From the NCBI GenBank assembly GCA_964020155.1, contig OZ026550.1:3546352-3610351 (forward strand): a stretch of 64,000 bases of DNA, read 5' to 3'. Both the position numbers and the translations under genes were made by a program. Under the pieces are notes generated by a model, which was given only the letters and a program-made list of their open reading frames with translations, was not told where the DNA came from and did not search any database. Shown piece by piece: positions 10,716 to 20,440 of this stretch (position 1 is the stretch's first letter; the number at the start of each line of letters is the position of its first letter). The DNA is from Chondrilla cf. caribensis (lineage: Eukaryota > Porifera > Demospongiae > Chondrillida > Chondrillidae).

Positions 10716-11927
10716 AGCTATACCTAGCTGAGACTACTATGGTTGCTATCGTCACTAGACAGCTAGCTATACATTAGCAACGTATATTATAATTAACGGG
10801 CCCAACTTGTTTCCGGATCCGCCCAAGAGCGTTTAATATCAGTTCGTTAGGTATATAGCGCTCGATCGATAGAGCGTGTAGACGCGTCGTAAACAATGCA
10901 TGTAGGAGCGGAGCTTATCGAGATTCCATTTCTACTCCAGTTAGCTATCTAGGGAGAAGAAATGCACCAAGTAACCATCAGGTTGTTGATAATCACGCTA
11001 TAAGGTGTGGATTTGAAAATTGTTTACGACCACACGTTACAAGATGGGGAAGGATGTTCATTCTCCAGAACAATCAGCCAGCAAACAAGGGAATCAGAGA
11101 CTCCCCACTGATAAACAGTCCAAGATGAAAGGAGAGATTGCATTCCTCTTGCAGGCAACAGCTGGGAACACTCTACCACATTGAGGGAGGTGGAGGGGGT
11201 GTATCTCTATTGTGTAGTAAACAGGAAATATACATTGCAGCTATAGATATGTGAGTTTAGATCTCCTTGAAACGTTGCACAATGTTCGTACCCTCGTCTG
11301 TCACAAAAAGTGGTCAAATATGCACCAATTATCCATTTTCATAATAATAATATTATATAGCATAATAATATATCATTATTATAATAATATTATTAAACAT
11401 TACTATAATATTGAGAACGTTAACTAATGGTATCCATAATTTATTACAGTTGATGTATTACATACTTATGTGATAGTCATGTAAATTAATAATTTGATCT
11501 ACTTATAATAATATTGAACCATATTCAATTATTTGATTAAACATGTACCTGTATTTAAATTGACATGGTGACAGTATAATAACCAAGAGTTAGGCACACA
11601 TAATATTATCCAAAACCATGCATGCACGTTATATAATAATTATTGTGATGACTATTGGTCAGTCTTTATGAACCAAGTATCTTACACAATCTTTGTGCCT
11701 ACTATTATGAATGAATAAGCTTCTGCAGCAAAGAGAACAAGTAATTGGAGTTGAGCACACAAATTCATTCAGTTAAACAAAATTGATTTTGCACACAAGT
11801 GTACACACACATTCATACACATATTGTGCACACAAACACAGAGTCTGACATAATACTCACATAAACACATACAAACACACCCTATACAATACTACTCACA
11901 CATGTAGCTGTAGACACTAGCATTGTA
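10716..11927. other. AT-rich intergenic sequence
   Basis: I see no recognisable gene. The only frame with ordinary composition is a 47-codon ORF at 11044-11187, plus strand (MGKDVHSPEQ start), which I cannot identify. Much of 11340-11560 is AATAAT-rich. Confidence 0.6.
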
Positions 11928-12123
11928 GTGTTTCGGCCTCCAGAGCCTCATCAGTACAGCGCATGCACACACAAATTATTGTCATATACACTACCACAAA
12001 CACCAACCCACATCAACACACACACATACACAATAAACACACAGACTATAATAGCTACATGGGACAATGCACTGGAGAGACATACACAACGCATGAGCTT
12101 ACCTGATTTGATCACAAACATAA

Positions 12124-12789
12124 GGGTAGGCAATTTTGCAAGCGTAGGCAACTTTGTAAGCGTAGGCAACTTTGTAAGCGTAGGCAATTTTGTAAGCGTA
12201 GGCAACTTTGTAAGCGTAGGCTACTTTGTAAGCGTAGGCAATTTTGTAAGCGTAGGCTACTTTGTAAGCGTAGGTAACTTTGTAAGCGTAGGCAACTTTG
12301 TAAGCGTAGGTAACTTTGTAAGCGTAGGCAATTTTGTAAGCGTAGGCTACTTTGTAAGCGTAGGTAACTTTGTAAGCGTAGGCAACTTTGTAAGCGTAGG
12401 TAACTTTGTAAGCGTAGGCAATTTTGTAAGCGTAGGCTACTTTGTAAGCGTAGGCAACTTTGTAAGCGTAGGCTACTTTGTAAGCGTAGGCAATTTTGTA
12501 AGCGTAGGCTACTTTGTAAGCGTAGGTAACTTTGTAAGCGTAGGCAACTTTGTAAGCGTAGGTAACTTTGTAAGCGTAGGCAATTTTGTAAGCGTAGGCT
12601 ACTTTGTAAGCGTAGGCAACTTTGTAAGCGTAGGCTACTTTGTAAGCGTAGGCTACTTTGTAAGCGTAGGTAACTTTGTAAGCGTAGGCTACTTTGTAAG
12701 CGTAGGCAATTTTGTAAGCTTAGGCTACTTTGTAAGCGTAGGCAACTTTGTAAGCGTAGGCAACTTTGTAAGCGTAGGCTACTTTGTAA
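12124..12789. repeat. 18-bp minisatellite, forward orientation (left of the retrotransposon)
   Basis: About 37 copies of GTAAGCGTAGGCAACTTT with four common variants at the GGCAACT positions (caact, caatt, ctact, taact). The variants are not random: the five-unit order caatt-ctact-taact-caact-taact (90 bp) recurs from 12233, 12323 and 12485. The array stops at 12789 exactly where the retrotransposon begins. Confidence 0.97.
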
Positions 12790-12858
12790 TGATGGTTGTC
12801 ATGGTGATGGAGAAAATGGCGTAATTAGCAGAGATTCTGATACCTATTGACTATCGCA

Positions 12859-15800
12859 ATGCCGTCATGTTGCCGATGCAACGGCAATGGCATTTGCCTG
12901 AATTGCATTTGCCGAAAATCTGGCCGAAAATGTACGAGCTGCTTGCCAAAACAAAAGAATCAGTGTAGAAATGATGTAAGCGACGTCGCCTGCTGCAGCG
13001 CACCTTCTTCTAGTTCTTGTTCGTCTCGAAAATGTGGACGAAAATGTACGAGTTACTTGCCAAAACAAAGGAATCAGTGTAGAAATGATATAAGTAACAT
13101 CCCCAGCTGCAGCGCGCCTTCTTCTCATTCTTGTACCACTCCTTTAGTCTCATCTCGTCCTCGTACCACTCTTATAGCCTCATCTAGTTCCTGTACCACA
13201 TCAATAGCCTCATCTCATCCTCGTACCACTCTTATAGCCTCATCTAGTTCCTGTACCACATCAATAGCCTCATCTCATCCTTGTACCACTCATATTGCCT
13301 CATCTAGTCCTTGTACCACATCAGTAGCCTCATCTCATCTTTGTACCACTCCTGCAGCTTCATCTCGTCTTTGTACCACTCCTTTAGCTTCATCTAGTTC
13401 TTATACCACATCAGTAGCCTCATCTCATCCTTGTACCACATCAGTAGCCTCATCTCATCCTTGTACCACTCCTTTAGCCTCATCTAGTTCTTATACCACA
13501 TCAGTAGCCTCATCTCATCTTTGTACCACTCCTATACCTTCATCTAGTTCTTATACCACATCAGTAGCCTCATCTCATCCTTGTACCACTCCTGCAGCTT
13601 CATTTCATCCTTGTACCACTCCTTTAGCCTCATCTAGTTCTTATACCACATCAGTAGTCTCATCTCATCCTTGTACCATTCCTATACCTTCATCTAGTTC
13701 TTATACCACATCAGTAGCCTCTTCTCATCCTTGTACCACTCTTATAGCCTCATCTAGTTCTTGTGTCAAATCAGTAGCTTCATCTCATGATTGTACCACT
13801 CATATTTCCTCATCCTGCTCCTGTATCACATCAGTAGCTTCACCCCATTCCTGTACCACTTCCTTATCTTCGTCTCACTCTTGCATCACTCCTTTAGCTT
13901 CATCAGATTCCACAGCAATAGATAGCAACTTGTCATCGGCACTTGTAGCACCCAATACCGAACCTCAGCTCAATCAAGTTAGGGACCTTCCATCTTTTCG
14001 CCCGATGATATGTGATAAAGCTCAATGGCATAACCTTAACGGACAAGAATTTGTAACCCTGATTACATCTGCTTATCAGGAAATAGTCCACTGGAAACCA
14101 AATCACTTCATGATCCCATCTGGAGCCCAAGGCAAACACTTTGTCAACAAACTTGTGCACCTGTTCAATGCATTTGCTACAGAGTCACCACTCGAATCTT
14201 TTGCCATCACTGCAGCTATGACCATGCCAGCTCTTCTACTACAGAAACCACATGCTCGATCTAAATCAAAAGACCACATTAAGTGCCTTTCCAGGAGACT
14301 TCATCTATGGGAAACTGGTGATATCAAAGAACTTTTACATGAGGGCAGAATAATCCAGGCACACCTATCAAAGCAAGATCATGGTGAAAATGAAGACAGC
14401 AGCAAGACTGCACGGAAATTTGCCAAATACATGATGAGAGGAAAGATACGTTCAGCCACACAACTCCTGTCTAGAAGAGCATGCAATGGAGCTCTTAACT
14501 TGGATCATGTTATCAAGGAAAACTCGCATGATAAAACAGTGAGGGAAATCCTGATTGAGAAGCACCCTGAAGCTCAAGAAGTACATCCAGACAACGTTCT
14601 TTCTATCAAAGAAATTTCAACCAAGCAATTTCATGATGTTCTTTTTGAGAGCATCACAGGTGAGGAAATAAGGAAATCAGCCCTGAAGACGGAAGGTGCT
14701 GGTGGTCCCTCTGGTGTTGATGTTATGTCCTGGAGAAGGTTATGTACTGCCTTTGGAGACAGCTCCAATGATCTATGTTCTGCACTTGCAGCAATTGCAA
14801 AGAGAATATGTACAACACATGTTGATCCATCAAGCTTGATGGCCTACACTGCCTGTCGACTGATACCACTGAATAAGAACCCTGGCGTAAGGCCAATTGG
14901 AATTGGGGAAGTCATTCGAAGGATCATTGGAAAAGTGATAATGAAAATCGTCAAACCTGATCTTCTAAATGCAGTGGGCTCTCTTCAGCTCTGTGCTGGT
15001 CAAGATGCTGGCTGTGAAACTGCAATTCACGCCATGACCCAGATATTCTCTCAAGAAGACTCTGAAGGTACACTATTTGTTGACGCATCAAATGCTTTCA
15101 ATGCCCTAAATAGACAAACCACTCTTCTTAACTCAGAAGTTATCTGTCCAGCCCTAGCTCCCATCCTAATCAACACCTACAGATCTCCATCTTACATGTT
15201 TGTGGATGGTGAATACATATTGTCAAAAGAGGGCACCACTCAAGGTGACCCTCTTGCAATGGCAATGTACGCCATTGGAACCCTACCTCTGATACAGAAA
15301 CTTGACAACACAGCTTTTCAGGTCTGGTATGCTGATGACTCCGCAGCCAGTGCCTCCCTGAGCAGACTCCAATCGTGGTGGAAGGCACTACAAGAGTTAG
15401 GTCCCAGCTATGGTTATTTTCCCAACAGCTTAAAAACCAAACTGGTAATCAAAGAGAAGCATTCTGCGGAAGCATACCAGCTCTTTGAAGGCACAGGAAT
15501 AACAATCCTAAAGGAAGGAGCAAGCTACCTCGGAGGGGCTTTTGGATCCTTGCCATTTATTGAAGAAAGTGTTTCAAAGAAAGTGCAGGAATGGACAGAG
15601 GACCTCGTGCGACTGAGTAAATTTGCTGAAACCCAACCACATGCTGCTTATGCTGCTCTTGTCCATGGGCTTATATCCAAATGGAACTACTTCCTACGCA
15701 TCAATGACTGGGAAAGCATATCTCCAAGCGAATATCTTCAACCTCTGGAGGATGTGATTTCAACCCAAGTCATCCCTTCAATCACTGGGCAGAATCAATT

Positions 15801-16857
15801 GGGCGATCTAGCTAGGGACCTCACAGCCCTTCCCATCAACTTAGGGGGACTGGGGATCCCCAATCCTGTAACCACTGCTTCAGAGATGCATACATCTTCC
15901 AAAGCCATTTGTTCACCATTGATTGACAGTATGATGTGTCAAAATTCTGATCTGGCAGATATAAACATGAGGCAAAGACAAACTAAGCTATTACTCCGCT
16001 CCAATAAGCAGTTGAAAAACAAAAAGACAGCTCAGGAATTGCATGCCAAACTACCAACTCTCCTCCAAAGAAGCATGGATATGTCTCAGGAAAGAGGAGC
16101 TTCTACATGGCTCTCTGCACTACCCTTGTTAGACCATGGATTTGCCCTACACAAATCAGCCTTCAGAGATGCCCTGGCAATGCGATATAATTGGCCATTG
16201 AAGAAAACGCCATCACGTTGCTGCTGTGGACAACACTTCAGTGTGGAACACGCACTGTCTTGCCCTACTGGGGGATTTCCATCTATTCGACACAATGAAG
16301 TCAGAGATCTGACAGCGCAGCTACTTTCTGAGGTCTGTCATGGTGTATCGACAGAACCACATCTACAACCAGTAACAGAGGAGAGAATGTTTCATAGATC
16401 AGCAAACACCAATGATAATGCAAGACTAGATGTTGCAATGTATGGCTTCTGGGGAGGAAAATTCGAGAAGGCATTTATTGACGTAAGGGTTCTTAATCCC
16501 AGCGCCCCATCGAACAAGAAGCTCACCACAGAGGCAATGTACCGCAAACATGAATTGGAAAAAAAGAGACAATATGAAGAGAGAATCAGAGAGATTGAAC
16601 ACTCTAGCTTCACACCACTGGTAATGTCCACCACTGGAGGCTTAGGGAACATTGCAACAACTTTTTACAGAAGATTGGCCGCAATGATTGCGGAGAAACG
16701 GGACATCCCATATTGCAAGATGATGAACCTTATCAGATGCAAATTGAGCTTTGCCCTATTACGTTCATCGATCATGTGCATCAGAGGAGCAAGGTCACGC
16801 ACTGGACATTATACTAATGAATCTTACACCTTACAGATTGCAGAAGGCCACATCTAA
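12859..16857 (+). CDS. retrotransposon protein: Cys-rich N-terminus, Ser/Thr repeats, reverse transcriptase, RLE endonuclease
   Basis: The first ATG in frame is at 12859; a TTG lies 12 nt upstream. The protein is about 1332 residues. The N-terminus (residues ~3-75) has two CXC/tesmin-like Cys clusters (CRCNGNGICLNCIC; CTSCLPKQ). Residues ~90-360 are 20-residue Ser/Thr/Cys-rich repeats (DNA period 60 bp, TTSVASSHPC type). The RT domain follows: GGPSGVD, RPIGIGEVIRRI, FVDASNAFN (Asp ~742), GTTQGDPLA, YADD (~824-827), YLGGAFG. The C-terminus has a CCHC-like cluster (CCCGQHFSVEHALSC, ~1121-1135) and a PD-(D/E)XK-like nuclease pair RLD (~1189-1191) and IDVRV (Asp ~1208). It would copy element RNA at a nicked target. 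No frameshift or stop interrupts it, so it may be recently active. Confidence 0.9.
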   Translation: MPSCCRCNGNGICLNCICRKSGRKCTSCLPKQKNQCRNDVSDVACCSAPSSSSCSSRKCGRKCTSYLPKQRNQCRNDISNIPSCSAPSSHSCTTPLVSSRPRTTLIASSSSCTTSIASSHPRTTLIASSSSCTTSIASSHPCTTHIASSSPCTTSVASSHLCTTPAASSRLCTTPLASSSSYTTSVASSHPCTTSVASSHPCTTPLASSSSYTTSVASSHLCTTPIPSSSSYTTSVASSHPCTTPAASFHPCTTPLASSSSYTTSVVSSHPCTIPIPSSSSYTTSVASSHPCTTLIASSSSCVKSVASSHDCTTHISSSCSCITSVASPHSCTTSLSSSHSCITPLASSDSTAIDSNLSSALVAPNTEPQLNQVRDLPSFRPMICDKAQWHNLNGQEFVTLITSAYQEIVHWKPNHFMIPSGAQGKHFVNKLVHLFNAFATESPLESFAITAAMTMPALLLQKPHARSKSKDHIKCLSRRLHLWETGDIKELLHEGRIIQAHLSKQDHGENEDSSKTARKFAKYMMRGKIRSATQLLSRRACNGALNLDHVIKENSHDKTVREILIEKHPEAQEVHPDNVLSIKEISTKQFHDVLFESITGEEIRKSALKTEGAGGPSGVDVMSWRRLCTAFGDSSNDLCSALAAIAKRICTTHVDPSSLMAYTACRLIPLNKNPGVRPIGIGEVIRRIIGKVIMKIVKPDLLNAVGSLQLCAGQDAGCETAIHAMTQIFSQEDSEGTLFVDASNAFNALNRQTTLLNSEVICPALAPILINTYRSPSYMFVDGEYILSKEGTTQGDPLAMAMYAIGTLPLIQKLDNTAFQVWYADDSAASASLSRLQSWWKALQELGPSYGYFPNSLKTKLVIKEKHSAEAYQLFEGTGITILKEGASYLGGAFGSLPFIEESVSKKVQEWTEDLVRLSKFAETQPHAAYAALVHGLISKWNYFLRINDWESISPSEYLQPLEDVISTQVIPSITGQNQLGDLARDLTALPINLGGLGIPNPVTTASEMHTSSKAICSPLIDSMMCQNSDLADINMRQRQTKLLLRSNKQLKNKKTAQELHAKLPTLLQRSMDMSQERGASTWLSALPLLDHGFALHKSAFRDALAMRYNWPLKKTPSRCCCGQHFSVEHALSCPTGGFPSIRHNEVRDLTAQLLSEVCHGVSTEPHLQPVTEERMFHRSANTNDNARLDVAMYGFWGGKFEKAFIDVRVLNPSAPSNKKLTTEAMYRKHELEKKRQYEERIREIEHSSFTPLVMSTTGGLGNIATTFYRRLAAMIAEKRDIPYCKMMNLIRCKLSFALLRSSIMCIRGARSRTGHYTNESYTLQIAEGHI
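13130..13905 (+). repeat. 60-bp coding repeat in the retrotransposon ORF
   Basis: About 13 copies of a 60-bp unit, itself two diverged 30-bp halves, encoding alternating TTSVASSHPC and TTPLASSSSY types. Length stays a multiple of three, so the ORF remains open. The segment is low-complexity, likely disordered and rich in possible O-glycosylation or phosphorylation sites. It links the Cys-rich N-terminus to the reverse transcriptase. Confidence 0.9.
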
Positions 16858-16967
16858 ATTAGATCCAACTCCTGACTATCCCATTTAATATAGATTAGCT
16901 CAAGACTTGCGTGTCATTTATATAAATTCATTGTTATATTTTATTATTACCGAGCGGAAAAAAAAAA

Positions 16968-17422
16968 CTTTGTAAGCGTAGGTAACTTTGTAAGCGTAGG
17001 CTACTTTGTAAGAGTAGGCTACTTTGTAAGCGTAGGCAATTTTGTAAGCGTAGGCTACTTTGTAAGCGTAGGCTACTTTGTAAGCGTAGGCAACTTTGCA
17101 AGCGTAGGCTACTTTGTAAGCGTAGGCAACTTTGTAAGCGTAGGCAACTTTGTAAGCGTAGGTAACTTTGTAAGCGTAGGCAACTTTGTAAGCGTAGGTA
17201 ACTTTGTAAGCGTAGGCAATTTTGTAAGCGTAGGCTACTTTGTAAGCGTAGGTAACTTTGTAAGCGTAGGCTACTTTGTAAGCGTAGGCAACTTTGTAAG
17301 CGTAGGCAACTTTGTAAGCGTAGGCTACTTTGTAAGCGTAGGCAACTTTGTAAGCGTAGGCAACTTTGTAAGCGTAGGCAACTTTGTAAGCGTAGGCAAC
17401 TTTGTAAGCGTAGGTAACTTTG
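16968..17422. repeat. 18-bp minisatellite, forward orientation (right of the retrotransposon)
   Basis: About 25 copies of the same 18-bp unit in the same orientation as the left array, starting directly after the poly(A). It again contains the order taact-caact-taact-caatt-ctact-taact, so left and right are most simply two parts of one array split by the insertion. Confidence 0.97.
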
Positions 17423-17500
17423 TTTTTATTAATTCCAACAACTGATCAATAAATGACTAGGAGAAAATGTAGGCCTATATTTAATGGGATAGTCAGGAGT
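17423..17500 (-). mobile_element. 5'-truncated 3' end of a related retrotransposon, opposite orientation
   Basis: A 78-bp interruption of the array. Read on the minus strand it starts ACTCCTGACTATCCCATT, which matches the 3' UTR of the full element at 16868-16886, runs on as diverged 3' UTR (GTCATTTA shared) and ends AATAAAAA directly against CAAAGTTACC of the array. This is the signature of a short second insertion into the same repeat on the other strand. Confidence 0.7.
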
Positions 17501-17632
17501 AGGTAACTTTGTAAGCGTAGGCAATTTTGTAAGCTTAGGCTACTTTGTAAGCGTAGGTAACTTTGTAAGCGTAGGTAACTTTGTAAGCGTAGGCTACTTT
17601 GTAAGCGTAGGCTACTTTGTAAGCGTACTAGG
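17501..17632. repeat. 18-bp minisatellite, final segment
   Basis: About 7 copies in forward orientation. The array decays at 17625-17660 (AAGCGTACTAGGTAAC and ACTAGGCAACC remnants). Confidence 0.95.
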
Positions 17633-17660
17633 TAACTTTTTATACATACTAGGCAACCTC

Positions 17661-18094
17661 TTTTCAGGTCTGTAAACTTTAATTTAAGTGGTAGTGTCCG
17701 TTTACTGGCATGGAAAACTTTATAGGTGAACATACCATTGCCCAAAACCTTCCCAACGTATTACAGCTAATGCTATTAGTTAGGCAAAGGTAAAAAGTAA
17801 GATAAACTCAAAGACAAGCAGTGGTTCAGTGGATGGATTTCAATGGATTAGTTTATCTAAGCTATCTAATAAGATCATGGTAGAAATCGAACAACTACGA
17901 CGAGAATGACTCAATATTTTAGAATACAACTATGATTATTATTGGTGGTAATGCCATAGACCCCCAGATACCATCATCCATGTATGTATTATAATACGGA
18001 ATGTGCTCTCGTGATATTGATATCGATGTAAGCCGTAAACCATAGAATATGGATACCATGTCGAAAAAACACGGTCCAAAGATCTTGCATTGTA
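17661..18094. other. intergenic sequence
   Basis: I see no supportable gene, RNA or repeat here. Confidence 0.5.
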
Positions 18095-18337
18095 TCAGAA
18101 ATTCGGACCGTGGAAGAAATCGTGCCTTCTGGTCGATCGTGAGGCTAATGGCGTTACAAATCGACGAAAACGACTTTGCTCTTGTCTATCCTCTAAGGTG
18201 ATCGAGCACACTAACAGTCCATAAATAAGCGACTTCCCCAAACCAGTCGGCAATGATACAAGGACATTTCCAAAGACAAAATGTTCAATGGCTGAAAACG
18301 ACTCTTCTATCAAGCACTGGTACGTATCCGTGATCAT
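18095..18337 (-). pseudogene. RecQ-like helicase P-loop fragment
   Basis: An 80-codon frame whose middle, FGNVLVSLPTGLGKSLIYG, is the Walker A region of a RecQ-type or DEAD-like DNA helicase (LPTG-x-GKS-x-x-Y). Nothing of helicase motifs Ia-VI follows in any frame nearby, and the frame ends in unrelated sequence. It could be a stranded first exon or a relic. It is divergent from oxidase copy 1, with about 190 bp between the two starts. Confidence 0.5.
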
Positions 18338-18527
18338 TCGCTACTTCGCCGATTAAATCTCTAGTTACAACCGTTGGAGCAGCTGCCCTCGATCGTCGTC
18401 ACATTGATTATAACAACAAGCGGTTAATATCAAAGCGTCACATCAATAATTCACTCCCCCAAGGTTCCAGGGGTATTGAACATCGTCACCTGGGAAATGT
18501 ACCAGACCCTTTTCGCGCCGTAATAAA

Positions 18528-19592
18528 ATGGAGGCCGGAATCCCTCCGGAAAAGATGAAGATTGCAGTGGTCGGTGCTGGAGTTATAGGCCTATCTTGTG
18601 CCCTGTGTACCGTTGAAAGGTACCCGTATCACGATGTTGTGATTATTGCCGATAAGTACTCACCGAACACCACAGCTGATAAGTCTGGCGCTATTGTTAT
18701 TCCAACGATTTCTGCTAAAGACGTAGAAAGGTCCAAAGGATGGTTTATCGATACCTATAGGCGTTTCAAGGAGATTTTTTCTTCGGTTGAAGTCAAGAAT
18801 ACTGGTATTTCGCTGTCTTTCGGCTACTGGTCAGTGGAAGGTGTATCAAATGCCGCGTGGTTGAAGGACACTGTATTTGGTCTTAGGAAAGTTCCCGAGT
18901 GGGAAAGAAAGCTTCAAAGATTATCGGAAGACGGTGATTGGTGGTCTTTGGGTACTTTTATAGTGGACTCAACTATTTACTTGCCTTTTTTGTTGGACAA
19001 ATTTCTATCCAAGGGCGGCAGAACCATTGACAGATCGCTTTCCAATCTCGACGAGTTATCGGAGGATTATGACATTGTTATCAACTGCAGTGGTCTGGGA
19101 GCGAAGGAGTTGGCATCTGATGGGACAATCTATCCAGCGTGGGGTCAAGGGAAGCTCGTGGAGGCTCCATGGATAAAACATTTTGTGTTGGAAAATAAAC
19201 CTAATTTGCACCGGCCCAGTACTGTGCATATTCTTCCACGCTCGAACAGTGTTTTCATTGGAGGTATTAAAATGAGTGGAGTTGATGACAAGCCTTATGA
19301 TCCTGACATGAAAGATGAAATAGGACGTCATGCTGAGCAAGTTATGCCATCTCTCAAGCATGCCCCAGTATTGAAGGAGTGGACTGGTGTTCGTCCAATG
19401 AGGGATACTGTGAGGCTCGAACTCGAAGAACCTAAAAGTAACATACCGCTACGTGCTGGTGGCAAGCAGCAGAAGAAGTACATTATACATAACTATGGCC
19501 ATGGCAGTTTTGGTGTCAGTCTGTCCTGGGGTTGTGCGCTGGAAGTTGTTGAACTGATAGATGATATTGTCAAATTGAATGGAGAACAATAA
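18528..19592 (+). CDS. D-amino-acid/D-aspartate oxidase, copy 1, lacking a peroxisomal signal
   Basis: An intronless gene of 354 residues, the usual length for DAAO/DDO. It would oxidise a D-amino acid to the 2-oxo acid with H2O2 release, using FAD. Evidence: the N-terminal dinucleotide fold (VVGAGVIGLSCAL, residues ~13-25), NCSGLGAKEL, YPAWGQ, the substrate-binding Arg region TGVRPMRDTVRLE (~297-309) and the signature HNYGHG ... LSWGCA near the end. I chose the ATG at 18528; a second Met (MKIAVV) lies 9 codons later and is the start of copy 2. It ends NGEQ-stop, without the SKL found in copy 2, so it is predicted cytosolic. Whether it prefers neutral D-amino acids or D-aspartate cannot be settled from sequence. 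Confidence 0.92.
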   Translation: MEAGIPPEKMKIAVVGAGVIGLSCALCTVERYPYHDVVIIADKYSPNTTADKSGAIVIPTISAKDVERSKGWFIDTYRRFKEIFSSVEVKNTGISLSFGYWSVEGVSNAAWLKDTVFGLRKVPEWERKLQRLSEDGDWWSLGTFIVDSTIYLPFLLDKFLSKGGRTIDRSLSNLDELSEDYDIVINCSGLGAKELASDGTIYPAWGQGKLVEAPWIKHFVLENKPNLHRPSTVHILPRSNSVFIGGIKMSGVDDKPYDPDMKDEIGRHAEQVMPSLKHAPVLKEWTGVRPMRDTVRLELEEPKSNIPLRAGGKQQKKYIIHNYGHGSFGVSLSWGCALEVVELIDDIVKLNGEQ

Positions 19593-20440
19593 TTTTTCAC
19601 CACAGTCGGTCTATATCGGCATTTTGTATATTAACTACCTTGTGAATTTGATTACATCCTTTATATCTACCTCAGTTTTATTTAATCATGTGAAGCTACA
19701 AGCTGGAGTCAATACTAATATTATCAATAGCAGTTGTTTTGTTAGGAATTGTAACGAAGGTTATATATCAAAATCAATGACTATATTCTATTGTATGTAA
19801 TAGTGTAATACTTGTATTCTTGGACATGCTACACATATTGATTTTATAGCTAGAAAACAAGCAGATATAAAATAATATTATAATTACAGTGAATATTCAT
19901 GGCTGGATGTTCACTATTCACAAATTTCCTAATGAAGAATAGTGCTATCAGACTGAGTAGTAGAAATGCCACTGGTTACATCATATAATTATTATGGAAA
20001 GATGGAGGTCTGGTTACAGAAGTCTAAACAGAACATCAAATCAGTAATATTATTCAGTAATATTAGTAATATATAACTTATGGGCAGTCGGTCAATGGCC
20101 GAAATACAAGCCCGAAGGCGTTAATATTGCCCGATGTGAGAAGCACCGAGGGTAATATTAACACCTGTATTGAGGCCAAATGGTCCGCCCATATGACATA
20201 TTTTATAAAGGATGATCGTGTTCATCTCGTAAAGAACTTCAAGAAAAGAATGTCTCATGCAGATGGATGCGATGATTTTGAATGTGAAATGTAATATATA
20301 TATATAAAAAATAGTGTACTTTTCTAACGAATCAATTTTTTTGCACTTACTGTTTGTAACTGCTGCACGTGTACTATTTCAATCTTGTATTTAATTTAGT
20401 TATTGCCATTACTTTTATTGTAAGTACATTTAAATTTATT
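19593..20440. repeat. spacer duplicated at 101-705
   Basis: Almost identical to 101-490 at first, then diverging. It includes a shortened foldback at 20104-20172. Non-coding: the 73-codon frame overlapping the oxidase stop exists in both copies only because the duplication is young. Confidence 0.8.

Larger units (their letters stand above)
12790..16967 (+). mobile_element. RLE-type (R2-like) non-LTR retrotransposon, apparently full length, inside the minisatellite
   Basis: The element interrupts the 18-bp array. Array sequence ends ACTTTGTAA at 12789. After the single long ORF and a ~100-bp 3' UTR comes A10 at 16958-16967, directly followed by CTTTGTAAGCG, so both junctions fall at the same phase of the repeat unit. 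A poly(A) 3' end, one ORF, and a C-terminal restriction-like endonuclease instead of an N-terminal APE fit the early-branching RLE clade (R2, R4, NeSL, CRE, Dong relatives). A target duplication cannot be told apart from the tandem repeat itself. Confidence 0.85.

Noticed and set aside
11928..12824. 298-codon frame of repeating VGNFVS units
   Set aside because: It is the 18-bp minisatellite read through; the period is a multiple of three so stops never arise, and the opposite strand is equally open.
12124..17632. Regular short repeats considered as a CRISPR array
   Set aside because: Units are directly adjacent 18-mers with no unique spacers, in a eukaryotic context.
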